Position numbers and translations under genes: made by a program. From Microvirga guangxiensis (lineage in GTDB: Bacteria > Pseudomonadota > Alphaproteobacteria > Rhizobiales > Beijerinckiaceae), in contig NZ_FMVJ01000008.1 in assembly GCF_900102135.1 (NCBI RefSeq), positions 156,170 to 220,169 of the forward strand: a stretch of DNA of 64,000 bases, in the 5' to 3' direction. Below the pieces are notes generated by a model that saw only the letters and a program-made list of their open reading frames with translations, was not told the origin of the DNA and ran no database searches. Within the stretch, counting starts at the first letter, position 1. Each line of letters starts with the position of its first letter. Of this stretch, positions 9,366-19,445 are shown piece after piece.

Positions 9366-9699
9366 AGGCCGGTATAACTTTTAACACCTGAGTTAGCCCT
9401 CGGTTTCGACAAAACAAGAGACTGTTCACAGGCTCTTCGCCTTATAACCTTTGCCGTTGTCGCTCGAAATTGTCAGGAGGGATGTATCGATACGTTGGAG
9501 AGGGGCCATGTCGTGAGCGGCTGTCCCAGCCAGCTCGGCAGTTCCCTCTCGCAGATTCACGGTAGATGGACCGTTTCGGGCTGGAACTGAAATTTGCAAA
9601 ACGGATGGGAGAGGCAGCAGTCTCAATGGGCATAGCAGCAAGCATAGCTTGCAGTGCATCCCAAAGCTCTGAAAGCAATCCATTCAGTTCATTTGGCTC
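9366..9699. other. Intergenic region with no recognised gene
   Basis: About 330 bp between the ParD-like gene and the DUF2165 gene. Two overlapping short minus-strand frames (about 80 residues) have no recognisable motif and no good ribosome-binding site. I see no hairpin with a T-run or known RNA here. Confidence 0.5.
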
Positions 9700-10218
9700 T
9701 CAGGGCTCCGCCGCGTTCCCTCGTCCCATCCGGTTGCTATCCGGCATCACCACGTAAATCAGGACGCCAAGGATCAACGCCGAGAAACGGAAGGCGGATT
9801 CTATGCCATTCCATTGTGTGGACATCCACATCCCGAACCATTCGCCCCCAATAGCGATGAAGCCGACAAGCCAGATCAGGAGACAAACGGTGAGGCCGAT
9901 CACTGCCAGCCCCTTGGCTTCGATAAAAGCTGAAGGATCGGCGATCTTGCGGAACATCTGGACGGCACCAGCGCAGCAAAGGATAGCCGCCACCACTTCC
10001 GCACTGATGATCAGGAGGTAGGAGGCATGATGCAACGTCGGGTTGGTAATGGCGCGGTACTTGATTGTCGTATCCGGAAAGACCGTGTCCATGGACAGGA
10101 CATGCTGCACGAAAGCGAGGTTCGTTCCGTAGTCTGTAATGTTGCCGAACGCGACAAGACTGACCCACAGGGCAACAGCGCCGACAAGGATTGATTTGGA
10201 AACCCGGACAATCATCAT
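9700..10218 (-). CDS. DUF2165-family inner-membrane protein
   Basis: 172 residues with four predicted membrane segments. The pattern matches DUF2165: an early GNITDYGTN motif, FVQHVLSMDT, a HHASY stretch and a late WNGIESAFRF stretch. Function is unknown. Of two consecutive start codons I give the upstream one; the ATG at 10215 is equally possible. It lies 7 nt downstream of the LysR regulator on the same strand, so the two are probably co-transcribed. Confidence 0.75.
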   Translation of the reverse strand: MMIVRVSKSILVGAVALWVSLVAFGNITDYGTNLAFVQHVLSMDTVFPDTTIKYRAITNPTLHHASYLLIISAEVVAAILCCAGAVQMFRKIADPSAFIEAKGLAVIGLTVCLLIWLVGFIAIGGEWFGMWMSTQWNGIESAFRFSALILGVLIYVVMPDSNRMGRGNAAEP

Positions 10219-10225
10219 TGGTCCA

Positions 10226-11158
10226 TCATGCTGGTTCGCTATTGAGCAGGCCTGGAGATGTTGCCCCCGGCTTTTCCAGCTCAGATACAAGAAAGCTGAT
10301 GAAGTCCGTCACCGTCTGGGTCAAGGCTCTCCCTAGCATGGTTTGAATTTGAAGGTTTCGCTCGAGAAAGCGGGACTCGCGAAACGGAACGATCGCTACG
10401 TGCCCATCCCGTAACGCCATGCGCACAGATATATACGCGGAGAAAGTCACAGCCGAGCCAAGCCTGCAGAGTGTCAAAAGGCTCGCGATGTTGGTTGAGG
10501 TCGCGATCGGCTCAAGCGCAATGCCTTTACTTGCGCAGTACATGTCGAGCACACGCCTGATGGTCGCAGCTTCATCGAGAATGCCGATCGGATATTTGAG
10601 GAGATCGGATATTTCCACCCTTCCCTGCCCGATCAGAGGATGGTTCGTGCTTGCAATGGCATAGGACGGCATTGCCCGCTGCCATTGGATTTTCACCCCA
10701 CCTTCCGGTGTCACGGAGAAGGTGACGCCGACATCTACCTCTCCTTCCTGAACGGCTTTGACCACGCCCGCAGGCGAGAGGACTCTTATGTTGAATAGGA
10801 TATGCGGTCGCTCGCGTAGAAAAAGATGAATCATCTCCGGTATGAAGCTGACAGCGAGCCCTTCTGTAATTCCAAGGCGGATCAGTCCACGACCGGCGTT
10901 GCTCAGCTCCCTGATTTCATTGACGATCTGATCACTCTCCAGAGCGGTTCGCTGCGCATAGGATGCCAGCAGCCGTCCCGCCTGAGTGAGGACCATCCCC
11001 CGCGAGCGCCTTTCGAACAGGAGAGCTCCCAGCTCGTCCTCAAGCTTCGTGATTTGCCGGCTGACGGCTGAAGCCGCGACCCTCAAACGCTCGGCCGCCG
11101 CATTCACCGAGCCTGTTCTCGCGACCTCCAAGAAATAGCGCAGGGCGGACTGGTTCAT
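10226..11158 (-). CDS. LysR-family transcriptional regulator
   Basis: 310 residues. The N-terminal winged helix-turn-helix (residues 1-60, with AAERLRVAASAVSRQITKLEDELG) is followed by a LysR substrate-binding domain (about 90-295). It is divergent from the peptide-type ABC operon starting at 11328, with 169 bp between them, the usual layout for a LysR protein controlling a neighbouring transporter. Its effector is unknown. Confidence 0.9.
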   Translation of the reverse strand: MNQSALRYFLEVARTGSVNAAAERLRVAASAVSRQITKLEDELGALLFERRSRGMVLTQAGRLLASYAQRTALESDQIVNEIRELSNAGRGLIRLGITEGLAVSFIPEMIHLFLRERPHILFNIRVLSPAGVVKAVQEGEVDVGVTFSVTPEGGVKIQWQRAMPSYAIASTNHPLIGQGRVEISDLLKYPIGILDEAATIRRVLDMYCASKGIALEPIATSTNIASLLTLCRLGSAVTFSAYISVRMALRDGHVAIVPFRESRFLERNLQIQTMLGRALTQTVTDFISFLVSELEKPGATSPGLLNSEPA

Positions 11159-11327
11159 TTATTTCGCTCCATTGCCGTAACGGCAACGATCCTTTCGAAT
11201 CATTCTTATGGAAGCAAAAGGAAAGTGTTGGCAAGTTTGGAACGTCTCCAACGCTGGGTTCGATCGAATCGAAACCTTGATTGGATAGTTTTGCAACAAA
11301 ACAACAAATGACAACTCCAGAGGACCG

Positions 11328-12863
11328 ATGATGTCTCTTCTTCGTAAGGTAGCTACCTTAAGCCTCGCTTCCACCGCTCTATTGACGGGCGTGTTCGGGA
11401 GCGCTGCCCTTGCGGGCAAGTCCGACAACACTATTCGGTTCGCTTACGATCAAGCTCCGGAGAGCGTCGACCCCTACTTCAACAACGTGCGCATCGGCGT
11501 CATCATTGGCCAGCATGTCTGGGACACGCTCGTTTATCGGGACCCCAACACCAACGAGTACAAGGGCCAGCTTGCCACGGCATGGCGCCAGATCGACGAT
11601 CGGACGCTCGAGTTCGATCTGCGTCAGGGTGTGAAATTCCACAATGGCGAAGAGTTCGATGCGGATGACGTTGTCTACACGATGAACTTCATCTCCAAGC
11701 CGGAGAACAAGGTCGTCACGCAGGCAAACGTCAGCTGGGTCGAGAAGGCAGAGAAGCTGGACAAGTACAAGGTCCGCATCACGACCAAGCAACCCTTCCC
11801 GGCCGCGATCGAGTACCTTTCGGGCCCGGTGGTGATCCATCCGAACGAGTATTACGAGAAGGTCGGCCCGAAAGGCCAGAACGACAAGCCAGTAGGCTCG
11901 GGCCCCTATAAGGTCACGAACTACGTTCCGGGCAAGTCGATCACCCTCGAGAAGAATCCCGACTACTTCAAGGACTCTCCGAAGCCGCAGCCCAAGATCG
12001 CGAAGATCGATATCCGCTTCATCCCGGATCGCCAGACCCAAATGGCGGAAGCCATCTCGGGCGGCGTGGACTTCATCATGCACGTGCCGAAAGATCAGGC
12101 CGAGCAGCTTGAAGCGGTCCCCACCTTGCAGGTCGTATCCGGCGAGACCATGCGCATCGTGTTCATGCAGATGAACACCCTTGAGAACACCCCGGCTCCG
12201 GCCCTCAGGGATGAAAGAGTGCGCAAGGCCATCATCCATGCCATCGACCGTGAAAGCATGGTGAAGTCCATCGTCGGCGCAGGTTCGCGCGTTCTGAATA
12301 CGATCTGCTTCCCGTCGCAGTTCGGTTGCACCGACGAAGGCGCCACCAAATACGCTTACGATCCGGCCAAGTCGAAGGAACTCCTGAAAGAGGCAGGCTT
12401 CGCCAATGGCTTGGAACTCGATATCGTGGCCTACCGCGAGCGTAACCAGACCGAAGCGCTGATCGGCTACCTGCAGGCTGTTGGGATCAAGACCAACCTG
12501 CGCTTCCTGCAATATGCGGCAATGCGCGAGAGCATCGCCGCCGGCAAAGCCAACCTGACGCACCAGACCTGGGGCTCGTTCTCGGTGAACGACACATCCG
12601 CCGCGACGTCGAACTATTTCGGCTTCCGTTCGGAAGACATCACCCGCGATCCGCAGGTGCGCGATCTCCTGACGAAGGGCGATACGTCGATCGATCCGGA
12701 GGTCCGCAAGGCCTCGTATCGTGAGGCTCTGAAGATCATTGCCGATAAGGCGTATGCGGTGCCGCTGTATTCGCTGCCTGTCTACTACGTCGCTACCTCG
12801 GATCTGACGTTCAAGGCCTATCCGGACGAGATGCCGCGTTTCTGGGAAATGTCCTGGAAGTAA
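11328..12863 (+). CDS. ABC transporter substrate-binding protein, peptide/opine family 5
   Basis: 511 residues with an N-terminal signal peptide (a hydrophobic run then a GSAALA cleavage-like site near residue 28). The body matches the DppA/OppA family: DQAPESVDPYFNN at the start, LRQGVKFHNGEEFDADDVVYT, and KPVGSGPYKVT. It should capture a peptide or peptide-like ligand in the periplasm for the permeases downstream. An AGAGG-like site precedes the ATG pair at 11328/11331. The gene is followed by a strong palindrome before the permease genes. Confidence 0.92.
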   Translation: MMSLLRKVATLSLASTALLTGVFGSAALAGKSDNTIRFAYDQAPESVDPYFNNVRIGVIIGQHVWDTLVYRDPNTNEYKGQLATAWRQIDDRTLEFDLRQGVKFHNGEEFDADDVVYTMNFISKPENKVVTQANVSWVEKAEKLDKYKVRITTKQPFPAAIEYLSGPVVIHPNEYYEKVGPKGQNDKPVGSGPYKVTNYVPGKSITLEKNPDYFKDSPKPQPKIAKIDIRFIPDRQTQMAEAISGGVDFIMHVPKDQAEQLEAVPTLQVVSGETMRIVFMQMNTLENTPAPALRDERVRKAIIHAIDRESMVKSIVGAGSRVLNTICFPSQFGCTDEGATKYAYDPAKSKELLKEAGFANGLELDIVAYRERNQTEALIGYLQAVGIKTNLRFLQYAAMRESIAAGKANLTHQTWGSFSVNDTSAATSNYFGFRSEDITRDPQVRDLLTKGDTSIDPEVRKASYREALKIIADKAYAVPLYSLPVYYVATSDLTFKAYPDEMPRFWEMSWK

Positions 12864-12876
12864 AACCAAGCCTAGT

Positions 12877-12901
12877 GGAACGGCCCATGATGGGCCGTTC
12901 C
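12877..12901 (+). terminator. Perfect palindrome after the peptide-binding-protein gene
   Basis: GGAACGGCCCAT and ATGGGCCGTTCC are perfect 12-bp arms around a single base, 13 nt after the stop codon. No U-tract follows. In binding-protein-dependent operons such hairpins commonly protect the first cistron or partly stop transcription, raising binding protein over permease. I infer the same here. Confidence 0.6.
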
Positions 12902-13044
12902 AAAGCTGACACATTCCTGACCATAGGCGAACGCTGTTGCTGCCTTGAGGCGCGAAGCGAGCCTGCGTGAAGCCATCCCGAACTTCCGGCTGCTGCGCGG
13001 CCTGGATATGCGCAGCCTATTTTTAGGCAACACGGAGCAAAGCC

Positions 13045-13962
13045 TTGATTGGCTATATTCTTAAACGCTTGGGCCTGGCGCTTCTTGTAGCGCTTGCCGT
13101 CTCGGCCATCGCCTTCTTCCTCCTGCGCCTTTCAGGCGACATTGCAATGGCCATCGCCGGCGAGGGTGCAAGGGAAGAGGATCTTGCCATCATCCGCCAG
13201 ACCTACGGCCTCGACCGGCCTCTGATCATCCAATATGCCGATTGGTTATGGCAGACCCTCAAGGGCAATTTCGGCACATCGATCTACTTCAAGACTGAAG
13301 TGAGCAAGCTCGTTCTCGACAAGCTGCCGACGACGATCTTACTCGGCTTCCTGGCACTTGGGTTCGCGCTGCTGATCTCGATCCCCCTCGGCGTATTGGC
13401 GGCGGTCTATCCGAACACCTGGATCGATCGGCTGGCCCTTGCCATTGCAGTTGTAGGTCAGGCGCTCCCCAACTTCTTCTTTGCCCTGATCCTGGTGATG
13501 ATCTTTTCGATCTCGCTGCGTTGGCTACCGGTCTCCGGCTCTGCCACGTGGCTGCATTTTGTCATGCCGACCATTGCTCTCGGTTATTACGTGGCTCCCG
13601 CGTTCATGCGTCTGATCCGAGCCGGCATGATCGAGGTTCTGTCGGCGGACTATATCCGCACCGCACGTGCAAAAGGTCTTCCAGCGGGCAAGATCGTCTT
13701 CAAGCATGCGCTTCGCAATGCCGTGGTGCCTGTGGTCGCGCTGACCGCTGTGCAGCTTGGCTTCCTTCTCGGCGGCTCCGTGGTCATCGAAACCATCTTC
13801 GCGCTCGATGGCCTCGGCTACCTCGCCTATCAGAGCATCACCTACAAGGACTTCCCCGTGATGCAGATCATCGTTCTGCTCCTGTCGGTGGTCTACGTGC
13901 TTCTGACGCTTGCCTCAGACATTGCCAACGCGTGGCTCGATCCGCGCATCAGGGTGGCCTGA
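13045..13962 (+). CDS. ABC transporter permease, DppB type
   Basis: 305 residues with six predicted membrane segments. The start is TTG, supported by CGGAG at 13032-13036 and an N-terminus MIGYILKRLGLALLV typical of DppB. The family's cytoplasmic EAA loop is seen as DYIRTARAKGLPAGKIVFKHALRNA. It forms the channel with the next permease. The 181-bp gap before it holds the palindrome at 12877-12901 and no other gene. Confidence 0.92.
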   Translation: MIGYILKRLGLALLVALAVSAIAFFLLRLSGDIAMAIAGEGAREEDLAIIRQTYGLDRPLIIQYADWLWQTLKGNFGTSIYFKTEVSKLVLDKLPTTILLGFLALGFALLISIPLGVLAAVYPNTWIDRLALAIAVVGQALPNFFFALILVMIFSISLRWLPVSGSATWLHFVMPTIALGYYVAPAFMRLIRAGMIEVLSADYIRTARAKGLPAGKIVFKHALRNAVVPVVALTAVQLGFLLGGSVVIETIFALDGLGYLAYQSITYKDFPVMQIIVLLLSVVYVLLTLASDIANAWLDPRIRVA

Positions 13963-13963
13963 C

Positions 13964-14860
13964 ATGACCGATATCGCGCTCTCCGTACCCACCATTCCAG
14001 AACCATCTCCCACCATGCGGCTCGTCCGCCGCTTTCTGGGACAGAAGGCTTTCGTCATCGGCGCGGGCATCCTAGCGGTGATTGTTGCCCTGGCGATCCT
14101 GGCTCCGCTGCTCGCACCGCACGATCCGTATACGCAGAATCTCGCCCTGCGGAATGTTCCGCCTTTCTGGTACCAGAAAGGTTCCTGGCTGCATCCGCTC
14201 GGCACCGACCAGTTGGGCCGCGACTACCTGTCCCGAGTTCTCTATGGCGCACGCATCTCGCTGCTCATCGGCGTGAGCGTGGTGCTTATCTCGGGCATCA
14301 TCGGCACCACCTTGGGCCTTCTCGCCGGCTATTTCGGTGGCAAGGTCGACATGGCGGTGACTTTCCTGGTCACGACCCGTCTGTCCATGCCTGTCATCCT
14401 GGTGGCGCTCGCCGTGGTAGCCATGGTCGGCGGCTCCTTGTGGGTCGTCATTCTCGTTCTCGGCCTGCTCAAGTGGGACCGCTTCGCAGTGGTCATGAGG
14501 AGCGCAACACAACAGGTTCGGTCCCTCGATTACGTGGCGGCCGCTGAGGCCGCAGGAGCATCCACAACCCGCATCATTGTGCGGGAGGTGCTGCCCAATA
14601 TCGTCCCCCACCTGATCGTCGTCGCGACCCTGGAGGCAGCGAGCGCCATTCTTCTCGAGGCCGCGCTCTCCTTCCTCGGCCTGGGAGTTCAACCTCCCCT
14701 GCCCTCGTGGGGGCTCATGATCTCCGAGGCGAAAGCGTACATGTTCTTCTCGTTCTGGCTCATCGCCATTCCCGGGTCGGCTCTCGCTTTGCTGATCTTT
14801 GCCATCAATCTTGCGGGCGATGGCCTGCGCGACGTGATCTCACCGGAAGGACGGGCCTGA
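13964..14860 (+). CDS. ABC transporter permease, DppC type
   Basis: 298 residues starting one base after the DppB-type stop codon, so translation is almost certainly coupled. The OppC/DppC N-terminal segment is followed by a long first periplasmic loop containing GTDQLGRDYLSRVLYGARISL, a hallmark of this family. The EAA loop is present as DYVAAAEAAGAS. It pairs with the DppB-type subunit in the inner membrane. An earlier in-frame start at 13910 would overlap the previous gene by more than 50 bp and is rejected. Confidence 0.92.
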   Translation: MTDIALSVPTIPEPSPTMRLVRRFLGQKAFVIGAGILAVIVALAILAPLLAPHDPYTQNLALRNVPPFWYQKGSWLHPLGTDQLGRDYLSRVLYGARISLLIGVSVVLISGIIGTTLGLLAGYFGGKVDMAVTFLVTTRLSMPVILVALAVVAMVGGSLWVVILVLGLLKWDRFAVVMRSATQQVRSLDYVAAAEAAGASTTRIIVREVLPNIVPHLIVVATLEAASAILLEAALSFLGLGVQPPLPSWGLMISEAKAYMFFSFWLIAIPGSALALLIFAINLAGDGLRDVISPEGRA

Positions 14861-14863
14861 TCC

Positions 14864-15838
14864 ATGACCGACACGATCCTTGAGGTCGACGGCCTGAGCG
14901 TCGACATCGCCACTCCTCGCGGCACCTTGCATGCGGTCCGCGACATCTCCTTCTCCGTCAGGCGCGGGGAAACGCTCTGCCTCGTGGGAGAGTCCGGCTG
15001 CGGAAAGTCCATGACGTCGCTTGCGATCATGGACCTCCTGCCGAAAGCCGCGAAGCGCAACGCGCGCCGCCTCGCCTTTGCAGGCCAGGACCTCTCGAAG
15101 GCATCCAAGCGGCAGATCAATGCCTTGCGCGGCAACCGCATGGCGATGATCTTCCAGGAGCCGATGACCGCTCTGAACCCGGCCTACACCATCGGCAACC
15201 AGCTCATAGAGGCCTATCGCCAGCACAAGAATGCAAGCGAAGCGGAAGCCCGCGAGCGTGCGATCTTTCTGCTCAGCAAGGTTGGAATCGCCTCGGCAGC
15301 CGAGCGCCTCGGCCAATATCCGCATCAGCTTTCAGGTGGTCTGCGCCAGCGCGTCATGATCGCGATGGCGCTGATGTGCGGTCCCGAGCTCCTGATCGCG
15401 GACGAGCCGACCACGGCCCTCGATGTGACGATTCAAGCTCAGATCCTGCGCCTTCTGGCGGACCTGCAGCGCGAACTCGGCATCGCGATGCTGCTGATTA
15501 CGCACGATCTCGGCATCGTGGCCCGCATCGCGGATCGGGTTGCCGTCATGTATGCGGGCCAGATCGTCGAGGAAGGACCGACCGCATCCCTGTTCCAGAG
15601 CCCGAAACATCCCTACACGCAAGGGCTGATCGACTGCATTCCTGTGCCGGGACGCACGGTGCCGGGCGGACGCCTCGGCGTCATCCCAGGGGTGGTTCCC
15701 TCACTCGTCGGCGACATCAGAGGCTGCAGCTTCCGTGACCGATGCAGCCGCACTCAACCCATCTGCAGCCAAGCGCCACCTGTCTATGAGACCCCGGACG
15801 GCCAGCGGTGGCGCTGCATTCTGGAGGACGCAGCATGA
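14864..15838 (+). CDS. ABC transporter ATP-binding protein, DppD/OppD type
   Basis: 324 residues. Walker A is GESGCGKS, the signature [15 protein letters not shown], and Walker [14 protein letters not shown]. The C-terminal oligopeptide-transporter extension carries clustered cysteines ([14 protein letters not shown]), which in this family can bind an iron-sulphur cluster. The gene lies 3 nt after the DppC-type gene and overlaps the next ATPase by ATGA, so the two ATPases are made together for a heterodimer. Confidence 0.93.
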   Translation: MTDTILEVDGLSVDIATPRGTLHAVRDISFSVRRGETLCLVGESGCGKSMTSLAIMDLLPKAAKRNARRLAFAGQDLSKASKRQINALRGNRMAMIFQEPMTALNPAYTIGNQLIEAYRQHKNASEAEARERAIFLLSKVGIASAAERLGQYPHQLSGGLRQRVMIAMALMCGPELLIADEPTTALDVTIQAQILRLLADLQRELGIAMLLITHDLGIVARIADRVAVMYAGQIVEEGPTASLFQSPKHPYTQGLIDCIPVPGRTVPGGRLGVIPGVVPSLVGDIRGCSFRDRCSRTQPICSQAPPVYETPDGQRWRCILEDAA

Positions 15839-16863
15839 CGGCGCTTCTTGAAGCTCAAGGCCTCACGCGCTCCTTCGGCGTCAGCCAGGGAATGTTCAAG
15901 GCTCGCCGCACGTTGCACGCGGTCAATGGCATCAACCTGGATATCCGCAAGGGCGAAGTGCTCGGCATCGTGGGTGAATCGGGTTGCGGAAAATCGACTC
16001 TCGCCCGCATGCTGCTCGGTCTCCTGCCGCCGACGGCGGGCAAGATCGCCCTCGACGGCCAAGACATCCATACGCTGGGTCGCAAGGGGATGGCGCGACG
16101 CGTGCAGCCGGTTTTCCAGGACCCCTACTCATCGCTCAACCCTCGCCGGACCATTGCATCCATTGTCTCACTTCCGCTTGAGGTGCATGGGATTGGCACC
16201 GCAGCCGAGCGGCGCAAGAAGACCCTCGACATTCTGGACAAGGTAGGGTTGCCGCAGCGCTTCGCCGATCGGTATCCGCGCGAATTGTCGGGCGGCCAGC
16301 GGCAGCGCGTGGCGATTGCCCGTGCCCTCGTCATGAACCCGGAAATCGTGGTCTGTGACGAGCCGACATCGGCCCTCGACGTCTCGGTGCAGTCGCAGAT
16401 CCTGAATCTGCTGATGGATCTGCGGCGAGAACTCGGTCTCACCTATGTGTTCATCAGCCATAACCTCGCGGTGGTCGAGCACATCGCGACCCGCGTTGCG
16501 GTCATGTATCTCGGGCGCGTGGTGGAACTTGCTGAAACGGAAGCGCTCTTCAAAGCTCCGCGCCATCCCTACACCAAGGCTCTGCTGACCTCTGTCCTGA
16601 CGCCCGAACCCGGCGCGGGCATTCCCGAAACGGGGCTCGGTCTCGCTTTCCCGGATCCGCTCAATCCGCCGCCCGGCTGCCCGTTCCATCCGCGCTGTCC
16701 CGAGCGGATGGCGCAATGCAGCACGATCACGCCTCGGTTTACGGAGCATGGCCGCGACGCTGTGGCCTGCCACCTTCACGATCCTGAGCTGAGAGCCTCC
16801 ACGCCACGGAACGTGGTGACGCTCAACGCCAACACCGCCCTCAAGCAAAAGGAAAACTCCTAA
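15835..16863 (+). CDS. ABC transporter ATP-binding protein, DppF/OppF type
   Basis: 342 residues; second ATPase of the peptide-type importer. Walker A is GESGCGKST, the signature LSGGQRQRVAIARAL, Walker B ends CDEPTSALDV, and the cysteine-rich tail is CPFHPRCPERMAQC. The GVSQGMFKARRTLHAV insert after the first strand is usual for DppF-like proteins. The ATG at 15835 overlaps the preceding stop. The stop codon directly abuts the start of the M20 peptidase gene. Confidence 0.93.
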   Translation: MTALLEAQGLTRSFGVSQGMFKARRTLHAVNGINLDIRKGEVLGIVGESGCGKSTLARMLLGLLPPTAGKIALDGQDIHTLGRKGMARRVQPVFQDPYSSLNPRRTIASIVSLPLEVHGIGTAAERRKKTLDILDKVGLPQRFADRYPRELSGGQRQRVAIARALVMNPEIVVCDEPTSALDVSVQSQILNLLMDLRRELGLTYVFISHNLAVVEHIATRVAVMYLGRVVELAETEALFKAPRHPYTKALLTSVLTPEPGAGIPETGLGLAFPDPLNPPPGCPFHPRCPERMAQCSTITPRFTEHGRDAVACHLHDPELRASTPRNVVTLNANTALKQKENS

Positions 16864-18261
16864 ATGTCTCGCGAAACGGCCATTGCAAAGGCTGAAGCCT
16901 ATTTCGAGTCCGGTGGCCTCAAGGCCGATCTTGCGCGCCTGATCGCCATGCCGACCGAAAGCCAGAACCCGGATCGCGCCGAGGTGCTCACGGCTTATAT
17001 CGAGAGCGAGATGCGCCCGCTTCTGGAGAGCCTCGGCTTTACGTGCAAGACCTTGCACCACCCGAAAGCCAAGGGGCCTTTCCTTTTCGCGGAGCGGATC
17101 GAGGATCCGTCTCTGCCGACCATCTTCGGCTACGGGCACGGCGACGTCATCCGCGGCCTCGACAAGGATTGGAACGAGGGACTTTCACCCTGGACACTGA
17201 CGGAAGTCGGCGACCGTTGGTATGGCCGCGGCGTGGTGGACAACAAGGGTCAGCACGTCATCAATATTGCCGCCCTCAAAGCCGTGCTCCAGACACGCGG
17301 CAAGCTCGGTTTCAACGCCAAATACCTCATCGAAATGGGTGAGGAAATGGGTTCTCCCGGCTTGCGCGAGTTGTGCGAAGAGCAGAAGGAGCTTCTGAAA
17401 TCGGATGTGCTCATCGCGTCCGACGGTCCTCGCCTCAATGCAGAGCGTCCGACGATCTTTCTGGGATCTCGCGGCGGCGTAACCTTCGACCTGTCGATCA
17501 ATGCCCGCGATGGCGGCCACCACTCAGGCAATTGGGGCGGTATCCTCTCGGACCCAGCGATTCAGCTTGCTCATGCGATTGCGAGCATTGCCTCGCCCAC
17601 CGGCCAGATCCGCATCCACGAGTGGGTGCCCAAAGAGGTTCCCGCGTCCGTGCGCCGGGCGCTCGCCGATTGCGAAGTCGACGGCGGACCCGATGGCCCG
17701 ACCATCGATCCGGAATGGGGCGAGCCTGGGCTGACACCTGCGGAACAGGTCTTCGGATGGTGCTCGTTCGACGTGCTGGCCATGAAGTCGGGCAATCCGG
17801 AGACTCCGGTGAACGCCGTTCCGGCCAGCGCCTGGGCACGCTGCCAGCTGCGCTTCGTCGTGGGCATTGATCCTTATGAGGTTCTTCCGGCTCTGCGTCG
17901 CCACCTCGACCGGCACGGTTTCACCATGGTCGAAGTCGCCAAGAGCCGTGACGAGATCTTCCATGCCACCCGCCTCGACCCGGAGGATCCTTGGGTGCAT
18001 TGGGCGGTCAACTCCCTTGCCAAGACAACGGGCAAGAAGCCGGCGATTCTGCCCAATCTCGGTGGCTCCCTGCCGAACGACATCTTCTCGGAGATCTTGG
18101 AATTGCGGACGATCTGGGTGCCCCATTCCTATCCGGGCTGCTCCCAGCATGCTCCCAACGAGCATATGCCGATTGCCATTGCCCGTGAGGCTCTCGGCAT
18201 GATGGCGGGCCTCTACTGGGATCTCGGAACCGGAGACATTCCATCCGTCGCCAAAGCCTAA
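16864..18261 (+). CDS. M20-family metallopeptidase (dipeptidase-like)
   Basis: 465 residues. Di-zinc site residues are visible: His in YGHGDVIRG, bridging Asp in GRGVVDNKGQ, the EE pair in EMGEEMGS, Asp in ASDGPR, and the terminal His in CSQHAPNEH. A dimerisation domain interrupts the catalytic one. The start codon follows the DppF-type stop with no gap, so this enzyme very likely acts on the cargo of the transporter, cleaving an amide or peptide bond in the cytoplasm. Specificity cannot be assigned. Confidence 0.88.
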   Translation: MSRETAIAKAEAYFESGGLKADLARLIAMPTESQNPDRAEVLTAYIESEMRPLLESLGFTCKTLHHPKAKGPFLFAERIEDPSLPTIFGYGHGDVIRGLDKDWNEGLSPWTLTEVGDRWYGRGVVDNKGQHVINIAALKAVLQTRGKLGFNAKYLIEMGEEMGSPGLRELCEEQKELLKSDVLIASDGPRLNAERPTIFLGSRGGVTFDLSINARDGGHHSGNWGGILSDPAIQLAHAIASIASPTGQIRIHEWVPKEVPASVRRALADCEVDGGPDGPTIDPEWGEPGLTPAEQVFGWCSFDVLAMKSGNPETPVNAVPASAWARCQLRFVVGIDPYEVLPALRRHLDRHGFTMVEVAKSRDEIFHATRLDPEDPWVHWAVNSLAKTTGKKPAILPNLGGSLPNDIFSEILELRTIWVPHSYPGCSQHAPNEHMPIAIAREALGMMAGLYWDLGTGDIPSVAKA

Positions 18262-18270
18262 ACATCACGA

Positions 18271-18302
18271 GGGGCGGATGTTGCAAATCCAGCATCCGCC
18301 CC
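18271..18302 (+). terminator. Hairpin at the end of the peptide-transport operon
   Basis: GGGGCGGATG and CATCCGCCCC are perfect 10-bp arms with a 12-nt loop, 10 nt after the M20 stop codon. Only a short TT follows, so termination may be partial and read-through to the symporter gene is possible. Confidence 0.6.
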
Positions 18303-18360
18303 TTCGCATTGCGAATGTACGCCCTGGCTGCAGCTGGCGCTGCGACCGCAAGAGCTTCTT

Positions 18361-19350
18361 ATGATCTCACTTATCAAACGGGAATGGTACACGATCGCCA
18401 TTTTTGGGATGGTCGTGCTGGCATGGTTCCTGCCGATCAGCGGCGAGCCTGCCCACGCCTTTTCCATCGGCACGAAAGCCGCCGTCACGCTGCTCTTTTT
18501 CTTGCATGGCGCCCGCCTGTCCCGAGATGTCGTGCTGGCCGGTATGATTCATTGGCGGCTGCATCTTTTCGTGCTCGCCACCACCTTCGTCATTTTCCCC
18601 ATCCTTGGGTTGATCGTCATCGCCCTGCCAAGTCTGGCCTCCTCAGCGATTGGAACAGGCATCCTGTTTCTGTGCGTCCTGCCTTCGACCGTCCAGTCAT
18701 CCATTGCTTTTACGTCCATTGCCGGGGGCAACGTTCCGGCAGCTATCTGTTCAGCCTCTGCCTCGAACATTTTGGGCATGTTCCTGACCCCGCTCCTGGT
18801 CGGATTGCTGTTCCAGACTCAAGGCGGCAACGGAATCTCGCTCGATGCGGTCGAGAGCATTCTCCTGCAGCTGCTTGCGCCCTTCCTCCTCGGACAGCTC
18901 GTTCAGCCATTGATCAGTCAATGGCTCGGACGTCACAAGGTTCTCACGCAGATCGTGGACCGGGGCTCCATTCTGATGGTCGTCTATGGAGCCTTCAGCG
19001 AAGCCACGATTAGCGGCCTGTGGCACACCCTTTCTGTCGGCGATCTCGCTGCCATTGTGGCGATCGATGTTGTGCTTCTCGCGGTCGTCTTATGCTTCAC
19101 ATATTTCGTCAGCGGTTGGCTCAGGTTCAATCGCGAGGATCGAATTGCCATTACGTTCTGCGGCTCCAAGAAGAGCCTCGCCTCCGGCGCCCCGATGGCG
19201 AGCGTGATCTTCGCCGGGCAAAATATCGGCTTGATCGTTCTTCCTCTCATGCTCTTCCACCAAATTCAGCTTATGGCATGCGCTATCCTCGCCCGCCGCT
19301 TCGCGAGCAACTCTCGAGAGATGGACAGAAAGCTGGTGGAAGCCCGCTGA
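18361..19350 (+). CDS. Bile acid:sodium symporter-family transporter (SBF-like, YfeH type)
   Basis: 329 residues, strongly hydrophobic, with about nine to ten membrane segments. The conserved sequences of the SBF-like group are seen: an early LPISGEPA loop, the central SSAIGTGILFLCVLPSTVQSS region (given in part), and FCGSKKSLASGAP near the C-terminus. Members move organic anions with sodium; the substrate here is unknown. It lies between two M20 peptidase genes on the same strand. Confidence 0.8.
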   Translation: MISLIKREWYTIAIFGMVVLAWFLPISGEPAHAFSIGTKAAVTLLFFLHGARLSRDVVLAGMIHWRLHLFVLATTFVIFPILGLIVIALPSLASSAIGTGILFLCVLPSTVQSSIAFTSIAGGNVPAAICSASASNILGMFLTPLLVGLLFQTQGGNGISLDAVESILLQLLAPFLLGQLVQPLISQWLGRHKVLTQIVDRGSILMVVYGAFSEATISGLWHTLSVGDLAAIVAIDVVLLAVVLCFTYFVSGWLRFNREDRIAITFCGSKKSLASGAPMASVIFAGQNIGLIVLPLMLFHQIQLMACAILARRFASNSREMDRKLVEAR

Positions 19351-19445
19351 TGCTTCCCCGGGAACGGCCGAATTCCAAAGCGACAGGACGAAGCGAGCCC
19401 CTCGCTTCGAGACTTCATCCCAACATGCCGTAAGAAGGAAAGACG

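Noticed and set aside
9426..9683. Two short minus-strand frames in the 9.4-9.7 kb gap
   Set aside because: They overlap each other, lack motifs and ribosome-binding sites, and cannot be told from chance.
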